Positions 23,745 through 31,451 of a stretch of 36,616 bases of DNA are shown piece by piece (the first letter of the stretch is position 1; each line of letters begins with the position of its first letter). The notes below the pieces were generated by a model. It made no database searches, was not told where the DNA came from, and saw only the letters and a program-made list of their open reading frames with translations. A program made the translations under genes and the position numbers. Source of the stretch: Gemmatimonadota bacterium (lineage in GTDB: Bacteria; Gemmatimonadota; Gemmatimonadetes; Longimicrobiales; Longimicrobiaceae); contig JAQBQD010000105.1 of assembly GCA_028287185.1 (NCBI GenBank), forward strand, positions 1 to 36,616, read 5' to 3'.

Positions 23745-25201
23745 CCACCAAGATCCGCCCCTACCTGTTCTACGACGTGGCCCTGGCCCTCTGCTCGCGC
23801 TGCCTGCGCAAGGTGGAGGCGAAGGTGGTGTTCCAGGACGGCTGCGTCTACATGGACAAGCGCTGCCCCGAGCACGGCAAGGAGCGCGTGCTGCTGGCGG
23901 ACGACATCGAATACTACAAGAAGTGCCGCGAGGTCTTCCTGAAGCCGCCCGAGCAGCCGCTGCACAACCAGACGCCCGTGCGCTACGGCTGCCCCTACGA
24001 CTGCGGCCTGTGCCCCGACCACGAGCAGCACAGCTGCCTGGCACTGATCGAGGTCACGGACCAGTGCAACCTGCGCTGCCCCATCTGCTATGCCGACAGC
24101 GGCCCGGACCGCCCCGGCTTCCGCTCGCTGGAGCAGATCGAGGGGATGATGGACGCGCTGGTGCGCAGCGAGGGCGAGCCGGACGTGGTGCAGCTTTCCG
24201 GCGGCGAGCCCACCATCCACCCCGACTTCTTCGCCATCCTCGATGCGGCGCGGGCGCGGCCCATCAAGCACCTGATGGTGAACACCAACGGGCTGAGGAT
24301 CGCCGAGGACCGCGAGTTCGCGCGGCGGCTGGGCACGTACCGGCAGGGCTTCGAGATCTACCTGCAGTTCGACTCCTTCAAGCGCGAGGCGCTGATGGAG
24401 CTGCGCGGCGCCGACCTGCGCCGCATCCGCGCGAAGGCGCTGGAGCACCTGAACGAGTTCGACGTGTCCACCACGCTGGTGGTGACGCTGAAGAAGGGCC
24501 TGAACGACGACGAGGTGGGCGAGATCGTGCGCTTCGCCCTGGAGCAGCCCTGCGTGCGCGGCGTGACCTTCCAGCCCGTGCAGGCGGCGGGGCGGCTGGA
24601 GGCGTTCGATCCCGCGACGGACCGGCTGACGCTGACGGAGGTGCGGCGCGCCATCTACGAGCAGTCGGGCGTGTTCCGCGCCGAGGACGTGATCCCCGTG
24701 CCCTGCCATCCCGACTGCCTGGCGATGGCGTACGCGCTCAAGATCGGCGGCCAGGCCATCCCGCTCACGGGGATGATCGATCCGCAGGTGCTGATCGACG
24801 GGGCGCGCAACACCATCGTCTTCGAGCAGGAGCCCGAGCTGCGCGGCAAGCTGTTCCAGGCGTTCAGCACCAACCACTCGCCGGAGTCGGGCGCGGCGTC
24901 GCTGCGCGAGCTGCTGTGCTGCCTGCCCAGCGTGCAGGTGCCGGACAGCTTCGGCTACGCCAACGTCTTCCGCATCCTCATCGTGCAGTTCATGGACGCG
25001 TACTCCATGGACGTGCGCTCGGTGAAGAAGTCGTGCATCCACATCGTGCATCCCGACGGGCGGCTGATCCCCTTCGACACCTACAACCTGTTCTACCGCG
25101 AGGGACGCGAGCAGGCGTGGGAGGACGCGCGCCCCGCCGACCCGTGGGCCGGGCGCAAGAAGGTGGGCCTGCCCATCCTGGCCGCCGGAGCCGCCCAGTG
25201 A
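23741..25201 (+). CDS. Radical SAM protein of the MJ0619/tetraether lipid synthase (COG1964) type
   Basis: The 486-residue protein has the radical SAM motif C109NLRC113PIC116, then the SAM-binding QLSGGEPTIHPDFF. Before it lie a rubredoxin-like N-terminal region (Cys18, Cys21, Cys35, Cys42 in CSRC, DGC and RCPEHG) and a second cysteine set, GC84PYDC88GLC91PDH, as in archaeal Tes. The end carries KKSCIHIVHPDGRLIPFDTYNLFYR-like sequence, also typical of that group. Tes joins lipid alkyl chains by carbon-carbon bonds to make membrane-spanning tetraethers; bacterial relatives have been linked to membrane-spanning acyl lipids. The gene overlaps the Lgt-like gene (ATGA) and the next membrane-protein gene (GTGA). 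The exact substrate here is not known. Confidence 0.88.
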   Translation: MTTKIRPYLFYDVALALCSRCLRKVEAKVVFQDGCVYMDKRCPEHGKERVLLADDIEYYKKCREVFLKPPEQPLHNQTPVRYGCPYDCGLCPDHEQHSCLALIEVTDQCNLRCPICYADSGPDRPGFRSLEQIEGMMDALVRSEGEPDVVQLSGGEPTIHPDFFAILDAARARPIKHLMVNTNGLRIAEDREFARRLGTYRQGFEIYLQFDSFKREALMELRGADLRRIRAKALEHLNEFDVSTTLVVTLKKGLNDDEVGEIVRFALEQPCVRGVTFQPVQAAGRLEAFDPATDRLTLTEVRRAIYEQSGVFRAEDVIPVPCHPDCLAMAYALKIGGQAIPLTGMIDPQVLIDGARNTIVFEQEPELRGKLFQAFSTNHSPESGAASLRELLCCLPSVQVPDSFGYANVFRILIVQFMDAYSMDVRSVKKSCIHIVHPDGRLIPFDTYNLFYREGREQAWEDARPADPWAGRKKVGLPILAAGAAQ

Positions 25202-25842
25202 CCGCGCGCGAGGACGGGATCGCCGGCGGCGCGTCGGACGCGCCGCGCCCCACGCCGAACGCCGACGTCCCCGAGGTGCCGGCGGCCGGACCCATGCTGC
25301 CTCCGGCGTCGAACGAGGCCGCCGACGTCGGCTCCGCATCCCCGAGCGCGTCGGGTGGGACGGGCGAACCCCCGCCATCCGCGGACGCCGTGGGATCGGC
25401 TGTATCTCCCGAGATCGCGGACTCGCGCGCATCCGTCGATGCGGCGCCGACATCCGACGACCCCGATGCGGGCGCGTTCTGGAACACGGGGCCGCCGGAG
25501 TACGTGCCTGGCGAGCCGCCGCCCCCTCCGCCCACTGGCGACGAGCAGGCGGCGCTCGATGCGGCGAAGGCGGCGCAGCGGAAGGGCACGCGCGCGGCCC
25601 TGGCGCTGTTCGGCGTCTGCGCCCTGGTGGGCGTGATGCCCGCGATGATGAGCACGCCCCTGGAAGGGAAGCTGATCCTGCTGTTCGCGGCCGACGTGCT
25701 GATGGCGCTCGTCGGACCGATCGTGGGGATCGTGGTGAGCCTCGTCCTTCCGAAGCCGTCGCGCTCCGCGTTCTGGACCACGGGCGCCATCTGCATGCTC
25801 GTGACGCTGCTGCTGTGGGGCGTCACCTGCAGCCTGGTCTGA
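25198..25842 (+). CDS. Membrane protein with long disordered N-terminus, third gene of the Lgt-radical SAM operon
   Basis: I do not recognise this 214-residue protein. It starts at a GTG overlapping the radical SAM stop (GTGA). Residues 1-115 are disordered, rich in Ala, Pro, Ser and acidic residues, with one aromatic spot AFWNTGPPEYVPGEPPPPPP. Residues 130-214 hold three to four membrane helices: a first around ALALFGVCALVGV, a long pair around LILLFAADVLMALVGPIV and GIVVSLVLP, and a last one, AICMLVTLLLWGVTCSLV, at the very end. The layout suggests an inner-membrane scaffold with a cytoplasmic tail that might hold its partners. Its place in a tightly coupled operon is the only functional clue. 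Confidence 0.78.
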   Translation: MTAREDGIAGGASDAPRPTPNADVPEVPAAGPMLPPASNEAADVGSASPSASGGTGEPPPSADAVGSAVSPEIADSRASVDAAPTSDDPDAGAFWNTGPPEYVPGEPPPPPPTGDEQAALDAAKAAQRKGTRAALALFGVCALVGVMPAMMSTPLEGKLILLFAADVLMALVGPIVGIVVSLVLPKPSRSAFWTTGAICMLVTLLLWGVTCSLV

Positions 25843-25962
25843 TCGAGCCTCGTACGTGCCGTCGTCGTGGGCGCATCCCGTAGACCGCGGCGGGCGACGA
25901 TGCTCGTCGATGCTGCTCCTACCACGCATCCCCGCCGTCGAATTCGGCCGTGCCGAGCGTCT

Positions 25963-25991
25963 CTGGCGAACTCAAGCGGACGGCGTAGCTT
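25963..25991 (+). promoter_or_regulatory. Candidate promoter of the inositol-monophosphatase-family gene
   Basis: CTGGCG (25963-25968), 17-bp spacer, TAGCTT (25986-25991); start near 25998, about 40 nt before the ATG. The -35 match is weak. Confidence 0.4.
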
Positions 25992-26038
25992 GTCCGCGCA
26001 TCTGAGTGGGGGGCGTGGACCGAGATACGGAGGACTGG

Positions 26039-26851
26039 ATGCCGGTGGAGAGTGCGCCGTTCGCTACGGAGCTGGCGACGGCGCTGGAGGCCGCGGACGA
26101 GGCCGCCGCGCTGATTGCCGGGCGCGCGGGCGCCGACCGCGTGCGCGAGAAGGCACGCGCCGACCTGGTGACGGAGGTGGACGAGGCCGCCGAGCGCGCC
26201 ATCATCGCCTGCATTCGCCAGCGCTTTCCGCATGACGCGATCCTCGCCGAGGAGACCGCGGCCGGCGCGGCGGGCAAAGGGCGGCGGTGGATCGTGGATC
26301 CGATCGACGGGACCACCAACTTCGTGCACGGGCACCCGTTCGCCTGCGCCAGCATCGCGTTCGCGGACCATGCCGGACCGGCGGTGGGGGTGATCCACGC
26401 GCCGCTGCTGGGCGAGGTGTACCACGCGGTGCGCGGCGGCGGCGCGTACGTGAACGGCGCGCCCCTCCGCGTCTCGCTCGTGGACTCGCCCGCCGGCGCG
26501 CTGCTGGCGACCGGGTTCCCGTTCAAGGCGGGCAAGGGCGACCTGGACGCCTACATGCGCCTGGTGGCCGACGCCATCCGCGCCACCCACGACGTCCGCC
26601 GCGCGGGCAGCGCCGCGCTGGACATGGCGTTCGTGGCCGCGGGGCGCATCGACGCGTACTTCGAGATCGGCCTGGCGCCGTGGGACATCGCCGCCGGGAT
26701 CGTGCTGGTGCAGGAGGCCGGCGGCCGCGTGACCGGCTGGCCCGGAGACCCCGAGGGCGGCCCGCTCGCCACCGGCCGCGTCCTCGCCACCAACGGCCGC
26801 ATCCACGCGTGGATGCAGGAGCTGGCCGCCGCCCACGGGGGAAGCCTGTAG
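26039..26851 (+). CDS. Inositol monophosphatase family protein
   Basis: The 270-residue protein has all metal-binding motifs of the family: DLVTEVDEAAE, the acidic pair in ILAEET, WIVDPIDGTTNFVHG and, near the end, WDIAAGIVLVQEAGG. These bind magnesium ions and the phosphate ester. Members hydrolyse inositol phosphates, histidinol phosphate, fructose-1,6-bisphosphate or PAP, so the substrate is open; the sequence looks most like the SuhB/inositol phosphatase branch. The ATG at 26039 follows GGAGG at five bases; a frame from 26006 adds 11 residues without support. It stands alone, 196 bp after the Lgt-radical SAM operon. Confidence 0.94.
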   Translation: MPVESAPFATELATALEAADEAAALIAGRAGADRVREKARADLVTEVDEAAERAIIACIRQRFPHDAILAEETAAGAAGKGRRWIVDPIDGTTNFVHGHPFACASIAFADHAGPAVGVIHAPLLGEVYHAVRGGGAYVNGAPLRVSLVDSPAGALLATGFPFKAGKGDLDAYMRLVADAIRATHDVRRAGSAALDMAFVAAGRIDAYFEIGLAPWDIAAGIVLVQEAGGRVTGWPGDPEGGPLATGRVLATNGRIHAWMQELAAAHGGSL

Positions 26852-27201
26852 CCGGCGTCGATCCGGACGTCGGCGGGCCGACGGAGTGCCGCGCACCCTC
26901 CCCGGCCGGCCCTCGTCGAAGCCTGCCGGCGGGGTCGTTGGACGAATGATCCGGCCGCCGCGCCACCACCACGTGCGTGCCGCGCGGAGCGTTGGACGGC
27001 GCCGAGCCAGCCTCCGCAGGGGGGCTTCGAGCCGTCGTTGCCGCGGTTTCAACCGCCCGTCGCGATCACCGTCGGCACGTCGACCCCTGAGACCCGACCC
27101 AAATCCTGCTCCGCACCGAAGTCCCGGCACCTGACGTGCATCTGTGTGCGGCAGGCGGCCTTCGGCGGCCTGTGCGGACCCAACCCGGCGGAGAAACGGC
27201 C
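26852..27201. other. Intergenic region without recognisable feature
   Basis: About 350 bp with no supportable gene on either strand. The piece near 27150-27180 has an imperfect dyad around GGCGGCCTTCGGCGGCC, which is too irregular to name. No convincing promoter for the following small gene is seen. Confidence 0.5.
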
Positions 27202-27387
27202 ATGTCGTCTTTCGGAACCTTCCTGATCGGCTTTATCGTTCTCATCGTGGGCCTGGCGGTCGCGGCGTACCTGCTGCACGCGCCCACCACGTGGATCGGC
27301 GTGGGCGTCATCGTGCTGATCGGCATCGGCATCATCATGGCGACCACGCGCACAAAGTCGCGCGACCCGCAGACGCCGACGGAATAG
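27202..27387 (+). CDS. 61-aa two-helix membrane protein
   Basis: This small protein has two membrane helices, FLIGFIVLIVGLAVAAYLL and WIGVGVIVLIGIGIIMA, joined by a short loop HAPTT, and a charged C-terminus TTRTKSRDPQTPTE. By the positive-inside rule the tail should face the cytoplasm. A GGAGAA ribosome site precedes the ATG at 27202, and a good terminator hairpin follows 30 bp after the stop, so it looks like a single-gene transcription unit. No function can be given. Confidence 0.82.
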   Translation: MSSFGTFLIGFIVLIVGLAVAAYLLHAPTTWIGVGVIVLIGIGIIMATTRTKSRDPQTPTE

Positions 27388-27416
27388 GCGCCGCGCACTT
27401 CGCCGGCTGGTCCACG

Positions 27417-27450
27417 CGCGCCCCGCCCCACACGGCGGGGCGCGTCCTTT
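27417..27450 (+). terminator. Intrinsic terminator after the 61-aa gene
   Basis: CGCGCCCCGCC (27417-27427), a 6-nt loop and its exact complement (27434-27444) form an 11-bp GC stem, followed by TCCTTT. It separates the small gene from the OsmC operon. Confidence 0.8.
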
Positions 27451-27471
27451 CATCCAGCGCGGAGGCGAACC

Positions 27472-28095
27472 ATGCCCGAAGGCATCGCGGTCGAATATCC
27501 CATCGAGGTGGTCTGGGAAGGCGGGCGGCGCTACCGCGGCGGACCGGCGGGCGGCCCCCTGCACGTCGTGGACGGAAACCGCGAGGCGGCTCCCAGCCCC
27601 GTGGACAGCGTGATCGTGGCGCTGGCGTCGTGCTCGGCCATCGACGTGGTGGACATCCTGGAGAAGCGCCGCACGCCGGCCGCCGCGCTCTCCGTCTCGG
27701 CCCGCTTCTCCCGCGCGCCCGTGCCGCCGCGGCGCATCACGGACGCGCACCTCACCTTCCGCGTCGCGACCGACTCGCCGCGCGAGCACGTGGAGCGCGC
27801 CATCGCGCTGTCGATGGAGAAGTACTGCTCCGTCGCCAACTCGCTCGCCGGCGACACGCGGCTGTCGTGGGACCTGGCGCTGACCCCGGCCGCCGACGCG
27901 GGATCGATCGAGCCCGCCGGATCTGCCGCATCGTCCGACTCCTCCGAGCCCGCCGGATCCGCCGCATCGTCCGACGCCGCCGAGCCGGCTGGATCGACCG
28001 AATCGACCGAATCGACCGAATCGACCGAATCGACCGGGTTCGCCGAATCGTCCGGGTTCGCCGAATCGTCCGGGTCCGCGGGAGGCCCGGCGTGA
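27472..28095 (+). CDS. OsmC-family protein with repetitive C-terminal tail
   Basis: Residues 1-140 form an OsmC/Ohr-type domain: VVWEGGRRYRGGPAGG, SPVDSVIVALASCSAIDVVD with the first conserved cysteine, and SMEKYCSVANSLAGD with the second. In the family the two cysteines reduce organic hydroperoxides. Most OsmC-like proteins end near here; this one has another 65 residues made of repeats (EPAGSAASSD units, then four STE triplets, then GFAESS twice), all polar and probably disordered. The DNA behind it is a minisatellite (27910-28074). A GGAGG site precedes the ATG. The stop overlaps the GTG of the cysteine synthase gene. Confidence 0.9.
   Translation: MPEGIAVEYPIEVVWEGGRRYRGGPAGGPLHVVDGNREAAPSPVDSVIVALASCSAIDVVDILEKRRTPAAALSVSARFSRAPVPPRRITDAHLTFRVATDSPREHVERAIALSMEKYCSVANSLAGDTRLSWDLALTPAADAGSIEPAGSAASSDSSEPAGSAASSDAAEPAGSTESTESTESTESTGFAESSGFAESSGSAGGPA
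27910..28074 (+). repeat. Coding minisatellite in the OsmC gene tail
   Basis: Three tandem families follow each other in frame: a 36-bp unit twice (27910-27945 and 27946-27981) plus a partial third copy; the 9-bp unit TCGACCGAA four times (27994-28029) with a variant fifth (28030-28038); and the 18-bp unit TTCGCCGAATCGTCCGGG twice (28039-28056, 28057-28074). All unit lengths are multiples of three, so changes in copy number keep the frame. Confidence 0.9.
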
Positions 28096-29021
28096 TCGAC
28101 GCGTTCATCGGCGGCACCCCGCTGGTGCGGCTGGAGCGGGTGGTGGAGCCGGACATGGCCGAGGTGTGGGTGAAGGTGGAGGGGATGAACCCCGGCGGCT
28201 CCATCAAGGACCGCACGGCGCTCTCCATGATCCTGGACGCCGAGCGGCGCGGGCTGCTGAGGCCGGGCGGCACCATCGTGGAGCCCACCAGCGGCAACAC
28301 GGGCATCGGGCTGGCGCAGGTGGCGTCCGCGCGCGGCTACAAGCTCATCCTCTGCCTGCCCGCGCAGATGAGCCAGGAGCGCAAGCAGACGCTGCGCGCG
28401 TACGGCGCCGAGCTGGTGCTCACCGACCCCGAGCGCCGCATGCTGGCCGCCATCGAGGAGGCGGAGCGCATCCGCGAGCGCACGGGGGCCTTCTTCCCCA
28501 ACCAGTTCAGCAACCCCGCCAACCCGCGCGTGCACTTCGAGACGACGGGCCCGGAGCTGTGGAAGGGGATGGAGGGGCGCGTGGACGCCTTCGTCTACGG
28601 CACGGGCACGGGCGGCACCATCAGCGGCGTGGGGGGCTACCTCAAGAAGCAGGACGCGAACGTCCAGGTGGTGGCGGTGGAGCCGGGGCGATCGGCCGTG
28701 CTGCACGGCGAGGCGCGCGGGCAGCACCAGTTCCAGGGCATGGGGCCGGGCTTCATCCCCGACAACCTGGACCGCTCCATCATCGACCGGATGATGAAGG
28801 CGTGGGAGGAGGACGCCTTTCCCATCGCCCGCCGCCTGGCGCGCGAGGAGGGGCTGTTCGTGGGGATGAGCAGCGGCGCCATCGTGTGGGCCGCCCTGCA
28901 GGTGGCGCGCGAGCTGGGCCCCGGCCGGCGCGTGGCGACCATCGCCCCCGACAGCGGCGCGCGCTACCTCAGCACCTCGCTCTTCGCCGACGCGCCGGCG
29001 GGCGGGCCGGAGATGATATGA
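28092..29021 (+). CDS. cysK: Cysteine synthase family PLP enzyme
   Basis: The 309-residue protein is a fold-type II PLP enzyme of the CysK/CysM group. Lys39 in MNPGGSIKDRTA should hold PLP; EPTSGNTGIGLA binds the substrate carboxylate and GTGTGGTISGVG the cofactor phosphate. The family makes cysteine from O-acetylserine and sulfide; cystathionine beta-synthases share these motifs, so the reaction is likely rather than certain. The start is a GTG overlapping the OsmC stop (GTGA), and its stop overlaps the aspartate kinase start (ATGA). The N-terminus (VIDAFIGGTPLVRL) is shorter than in most CysK proteins by about ten residues. Confidence 0.92.
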   Translation: MIDAFIGGTPLVRLERVVEPDMAEVWVKVEGMNPGGSIKDRTALSMILDAERRGLLRPGGTIVEPTSGNTGIGLAQVASARGYKLILCLPAQMSQERKQTLRAYGAELVLTDPERRMLAAIEEAERIRERTGAFFPNQFSNPANPRVHFETTGPELWKGMEGRVDAFVYGTGTGGTISGVGGYLKKQDANVQVVAVEPGRSAVLHGEARGQHQFQGMGPGFIPDNLDRSIIDRMMKAWEEDAFPIARRLAREEGLFVGMSSGAIVWAALQVARELGPGRRVATIAPDSGARYLSTSLFADAPAGGPEMI

Positions 29022-30388
29022 CGCCGGTGGCGCCCACGGTGATGAAGTTCGGCGGAACTTCGGTGGAGGATGCGGCGGCGCTGGCGCGGCTGGCCGCCAT
29101 CGTAGCCGCACGGCGGGCGGAGCGGCCGGTGGTGGTCGTCTCCGCCATGGCGCGCGTGACGGACGCGCTGGTGCGTGCGGTGGCCAGGGCGGGGGAGGGC
29201 GATGCGGGCGGCGCGATGGCGGAGGCGGCGCCGCACCTGGCGCGGCACGGCGAGGCGGCCCGCGCGCTGCTGCCGCCGGCCGAGGCCGCGGAGGTGGAGG
29301 CGCACGTGCGTGACGCGGAGCGCGAGATGGGCGGGCTGCTGGAGATGATCGCCCGCCAGCCCGGCACCCGGCTGCCGCTGCACGACGCCGTCGTCTCGTT
29401 CGGCGAGCGGCTGTCGTCGGTGCTGGTCGCCGCCGTGCTGCGCGCGAACGGGATGGCCGGGGTGGCGGTGGATGCCCGGCGCTGCATTCGCACCGACGCC
29501 GAGTTCCGCCGCGCGGCGCCGCTGCCGGACGAGACGCGCCGCTGCACGCGCGCGGAGGTGCTGCCGCTGCTGGAGGAGGGTGGCGTGCCCGTGCTGGGCG
29601 GCTTCATCGCCTCGGCGCCCAGCGGCGCGACGACGACGCTGGGGCGCGGCGGATCGGACTACTCGGCCGCGCTGATCGGAGCCGCGCTGGACGCGCGCGA
29701 GATCCAGGTCTGGACGGACGTCACGGGCTTCCTGACGGCGGACCCGCGCGTGGTGCCCGGCGCGCGGCGCATCGACCGGCTGAGCTATGCGGAGGCGGCG
29801 GAGCTGGCGTTCTTCGGGGCCAAGGTGCTGCACCCGCGCACCATCGCGCCGGCCGTGGAGCGCGGCATTCCCGTGCGTGTGTGCAACGCGCGCGAGCCGG
29901 ACGCGGGCGGCACGCGCATCGATGCGCACGCCGAGCCCTCGCCCGCCGGCGCCAAGGCCATCGCGCACAAGGGCGGCATCACGGTGGTGCAGGTGACGGC
30001 GGTGGGGATGCTGGGGGTCTACGGCTTCCTCAAGGCGCTCTTCGACGTCTTCGACCGGCACCGCACGCCCGTGGACGTGGTGGCCACCAGCGAGGTCAGC
30101 GTCTCGCTCTCGGTGGAGGAGACGGATGCGCTGCCGGCGCTGCTGCCCGAGCTGCGCGCGCTGGGCACCGTGGACGTCGAGGAGGGCAACGCCATCGTGT
30201 GCGTGGTGGGCGAGGGCCTCCGCACGACGCCCGGCATCGCCGCCCGCGTCTTCGGCACCATCCGCGACGTGAACGTGCGCATGATCTCGCAGGGCGCCAG
30301 CCGCCTGAACCTCACCTTCGTGGTGAAGGACGACCAGGCCCACGAGGTCGTCTCGCGCCTGCACGCGGAGCTTTTTGAGGACCGGTGA
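29018..30388 (+). CDS. lysC: Aspartate kinase
   Basis: The 456-residue protein phosphorylates aspartate, the first step to lysine, threonine and methionine. The kinase domain opens with MKFGGTSVEDA and contains SFGERLSSVLVAA, GGFIASAPSGATTTLGRGGSDYSAALIG and VWTDVTGFLTADPRVVPGAR. Two ACT-type regulatory domains follow: one around VTAVGMLGVYGFLKALFDVF and one around CVVGEGLRTTPGIAARVFGTIR with NVRMISQGASRLNLTFVV. This is the single-function form with feedback domains; there is no homoserine dehydrogenase part. It is coupled to the cysteine synthase gene by ATGA, so both may serve sulfur amino acid supply. A strong terminator follows. Confidence 0.95.
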   Translation: MTPVAPTVMKFGGTSVEDAAALARLAAIVAARRAERPVVVVSAMARVTDALVRAVARAGEGDAGGAMAEAAPHLARHGEAARALLPPAEAAEVEAHVRDAEREMGGLLEMIARQPGTRLPLHDAVVSFGERLSSVLVAAVLRANGMAGVAVDARRCIRTDAEFRRAAPLPDETRRCTRAEVLPLLEEGGVPVLGGFIASAPSGATTTLGRGGSDYSAALIGAALDAREIQVWTDVTGFLTADPRVVPGARRIDRLSYAEAAELAFFGAKVLHPRTIAPAVERGIPVRVCNAREPDAGGTRIDAHAEPSPAGAKAIAHKGGITVVQVTAVGMLGVYGFLKALFDVFDRHRTPVDVVATSEVSVSLSVEETDALPALLPELRALGTVDVEEGNAIVCVVGEGLRTTPGIAARVFGTIRDVNVRMISQGASRLNLTFVVKDDQAHEVVSRLHAELFEDR

Positions 30389-30484
30389 AGCCGGTCCGCC
30401 GGGCGGCGCCGACGCCGTGAACCGGTCGGTTCGAGGTGCGGGAGGTCCGTTGATCCGGCGCGATCCATCGGTCCGCGAACGACG

Positions 30485-30519
30485 GGAGCCCGGCGCGAGT
30501 GTCCGCGCCGGGCTCCTTT
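30485..30519 (+). terminator. Intrinsic terminator of the OsmC-cysK-lysC operon
   Basis: GGAGCCCGGCGCG (30485-30497), a 6-nt loop and its exact complement (30504-30516) make a 13-bp stem followed by TTT. It lies 97 bp after the lysC stop. Confidence 0.82.
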
Positions 30520-30543
30520 GCCGTGCATCGACCGAAGCGGCGG

Positions 30544-31221
30544 TCAGTCGCTGCCGAAGTCGTTGCTGCCGGAGTCCTGGGCCTCGGTGCGGCGCGCGAT
30601 GCCGCTGGTGACCTGGGCCTGGAGCGTCTTCCACAGCTCGCCGCGGCCCTCGGCGCCCTGGATCAGCGCGCGGGCGGCGGACGAGCCCACGGCCTGCAGC
30701 GCGGCGCGGCGCTCGGGCGTTACGGTGGCCTTCACGGTGGTGAAGACGAGCATCTTCTTGGTCTCCTCCAGCGTCACCAGGCCGCGGTCGCCCAGGCCGG
30801 CCTTGGCCACGTCCAGCACGAACTGGTGCGGCCACTTCATGTCGGCGTCGAAGAAGCGGTACACCACGTCCACCGCATGCGAGGGCTGGCCGGAGAGGCG
30901 GCGCTCGATCCGCGCCTCCAGCGTGCCCGCGGGAAAGCCTGACGCCTTGCCGGTGGGCTGCACGTCCACCGCGCGGCTCTTCATCAGGCCGAACAGCACC
31001 TTGCGCGTGGTGTGCTCCAGCCGGACGGCGCCGGCCTTCTCCAGCGCCAGCAGCGCCACGCTCAGCAGCGTCTCGGCCAGCGGGTTCACGGCGACGGTGC
31101 CCTCGCCCAGCAGCAGGGGCTCCTTGCCCTTCATCACGCTGCCCTTGGGCGCGAACTGGTCGGCGAACAGCAGGGCCTGCTCGGACGGGGTAAGGTCTAC
31201 CGCGGCTTCGGAAGTGGACAT
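30544..31221 (-). CDS. 225-aa protein of unknown function
   Basis: I do not recognise this soluble protein with certainty. The N-terminal half is helical (LTPSEQALLFADQFAP, NPLAETLLSVALLALEKAGAVRLEH) and is faintly like GPP34-type lipid-binding domains, which also contain a helix of this kind followed by a short strand, but the likeness is too weak to name it. The middle has EARIERRLSGQPSHAVDVVYRFF and the C-terminal part TPERRAALQAVGSSAARALIQG, ending in a Ser/Asp-rich tail. The ATG at 31221 is preceded by a GGAG site (GAGGAGCCCG) and a promoter candidate upstream. It is convergent with lysC. Confidence 0.8.
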   Translation of the reverse strand: MSTSEAAVDLTPSEQALLFADQFAPKGSVMKGKEPLLLGEGTVAVNPLAETLLSVALLALEKAGAVRLEHTTRKVLFGLMKSRAVDVQPTGKASGFPAGTLEARIERRLSGQPSHAVDVVYRFFDADMKWPHQFVLDVAKAGLGDRGLVTLEETKKMLVFTTVKATVTPERRAALQAVGSSAARALIQGAEGRGELWKTLQAQVTSGIARRTEAQDSGSNDFGSD

Positions 31222-31303
31222 CGGGCTCCTCGCGCAGGGCGCGGTTGGCGTCGGCCCGGCTTGGAGGCGCGGGAGCGCCGCCGGGCACGTCAGATGTTCC
31301 GCC

Positions 31304-31332
31304 AGCTTATCACCCCGCCATCACGAAGTAAA
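31304..31332 (-). promoter_or_regulatory. Candidate promoter of the 225-aa gene
   Basis: Minus strand: TTTACT (31332-31327), 17-bp spacer, TAAGCT (31309-31304); start near 31297, a leader of about 76 nt. Confidence 0.45.
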
Positions 31333-31451
31333 GAGGGCTGCGCCCGAAAGTCGTAGCAGATTCGATCGACTGAATCCGCGTATCCAACGGTACGGTATGC
31401 GGATGCGGCACCTGGGCGGCGGCGGGATTCCGTTCTTCCCGGCGGATGCAG

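Noticed and set aside
27910..28074. Tandem repeats as a CRISPR array
   Set aside because: Units are directly adjacent without unique spacers, stay in frame and are coding.
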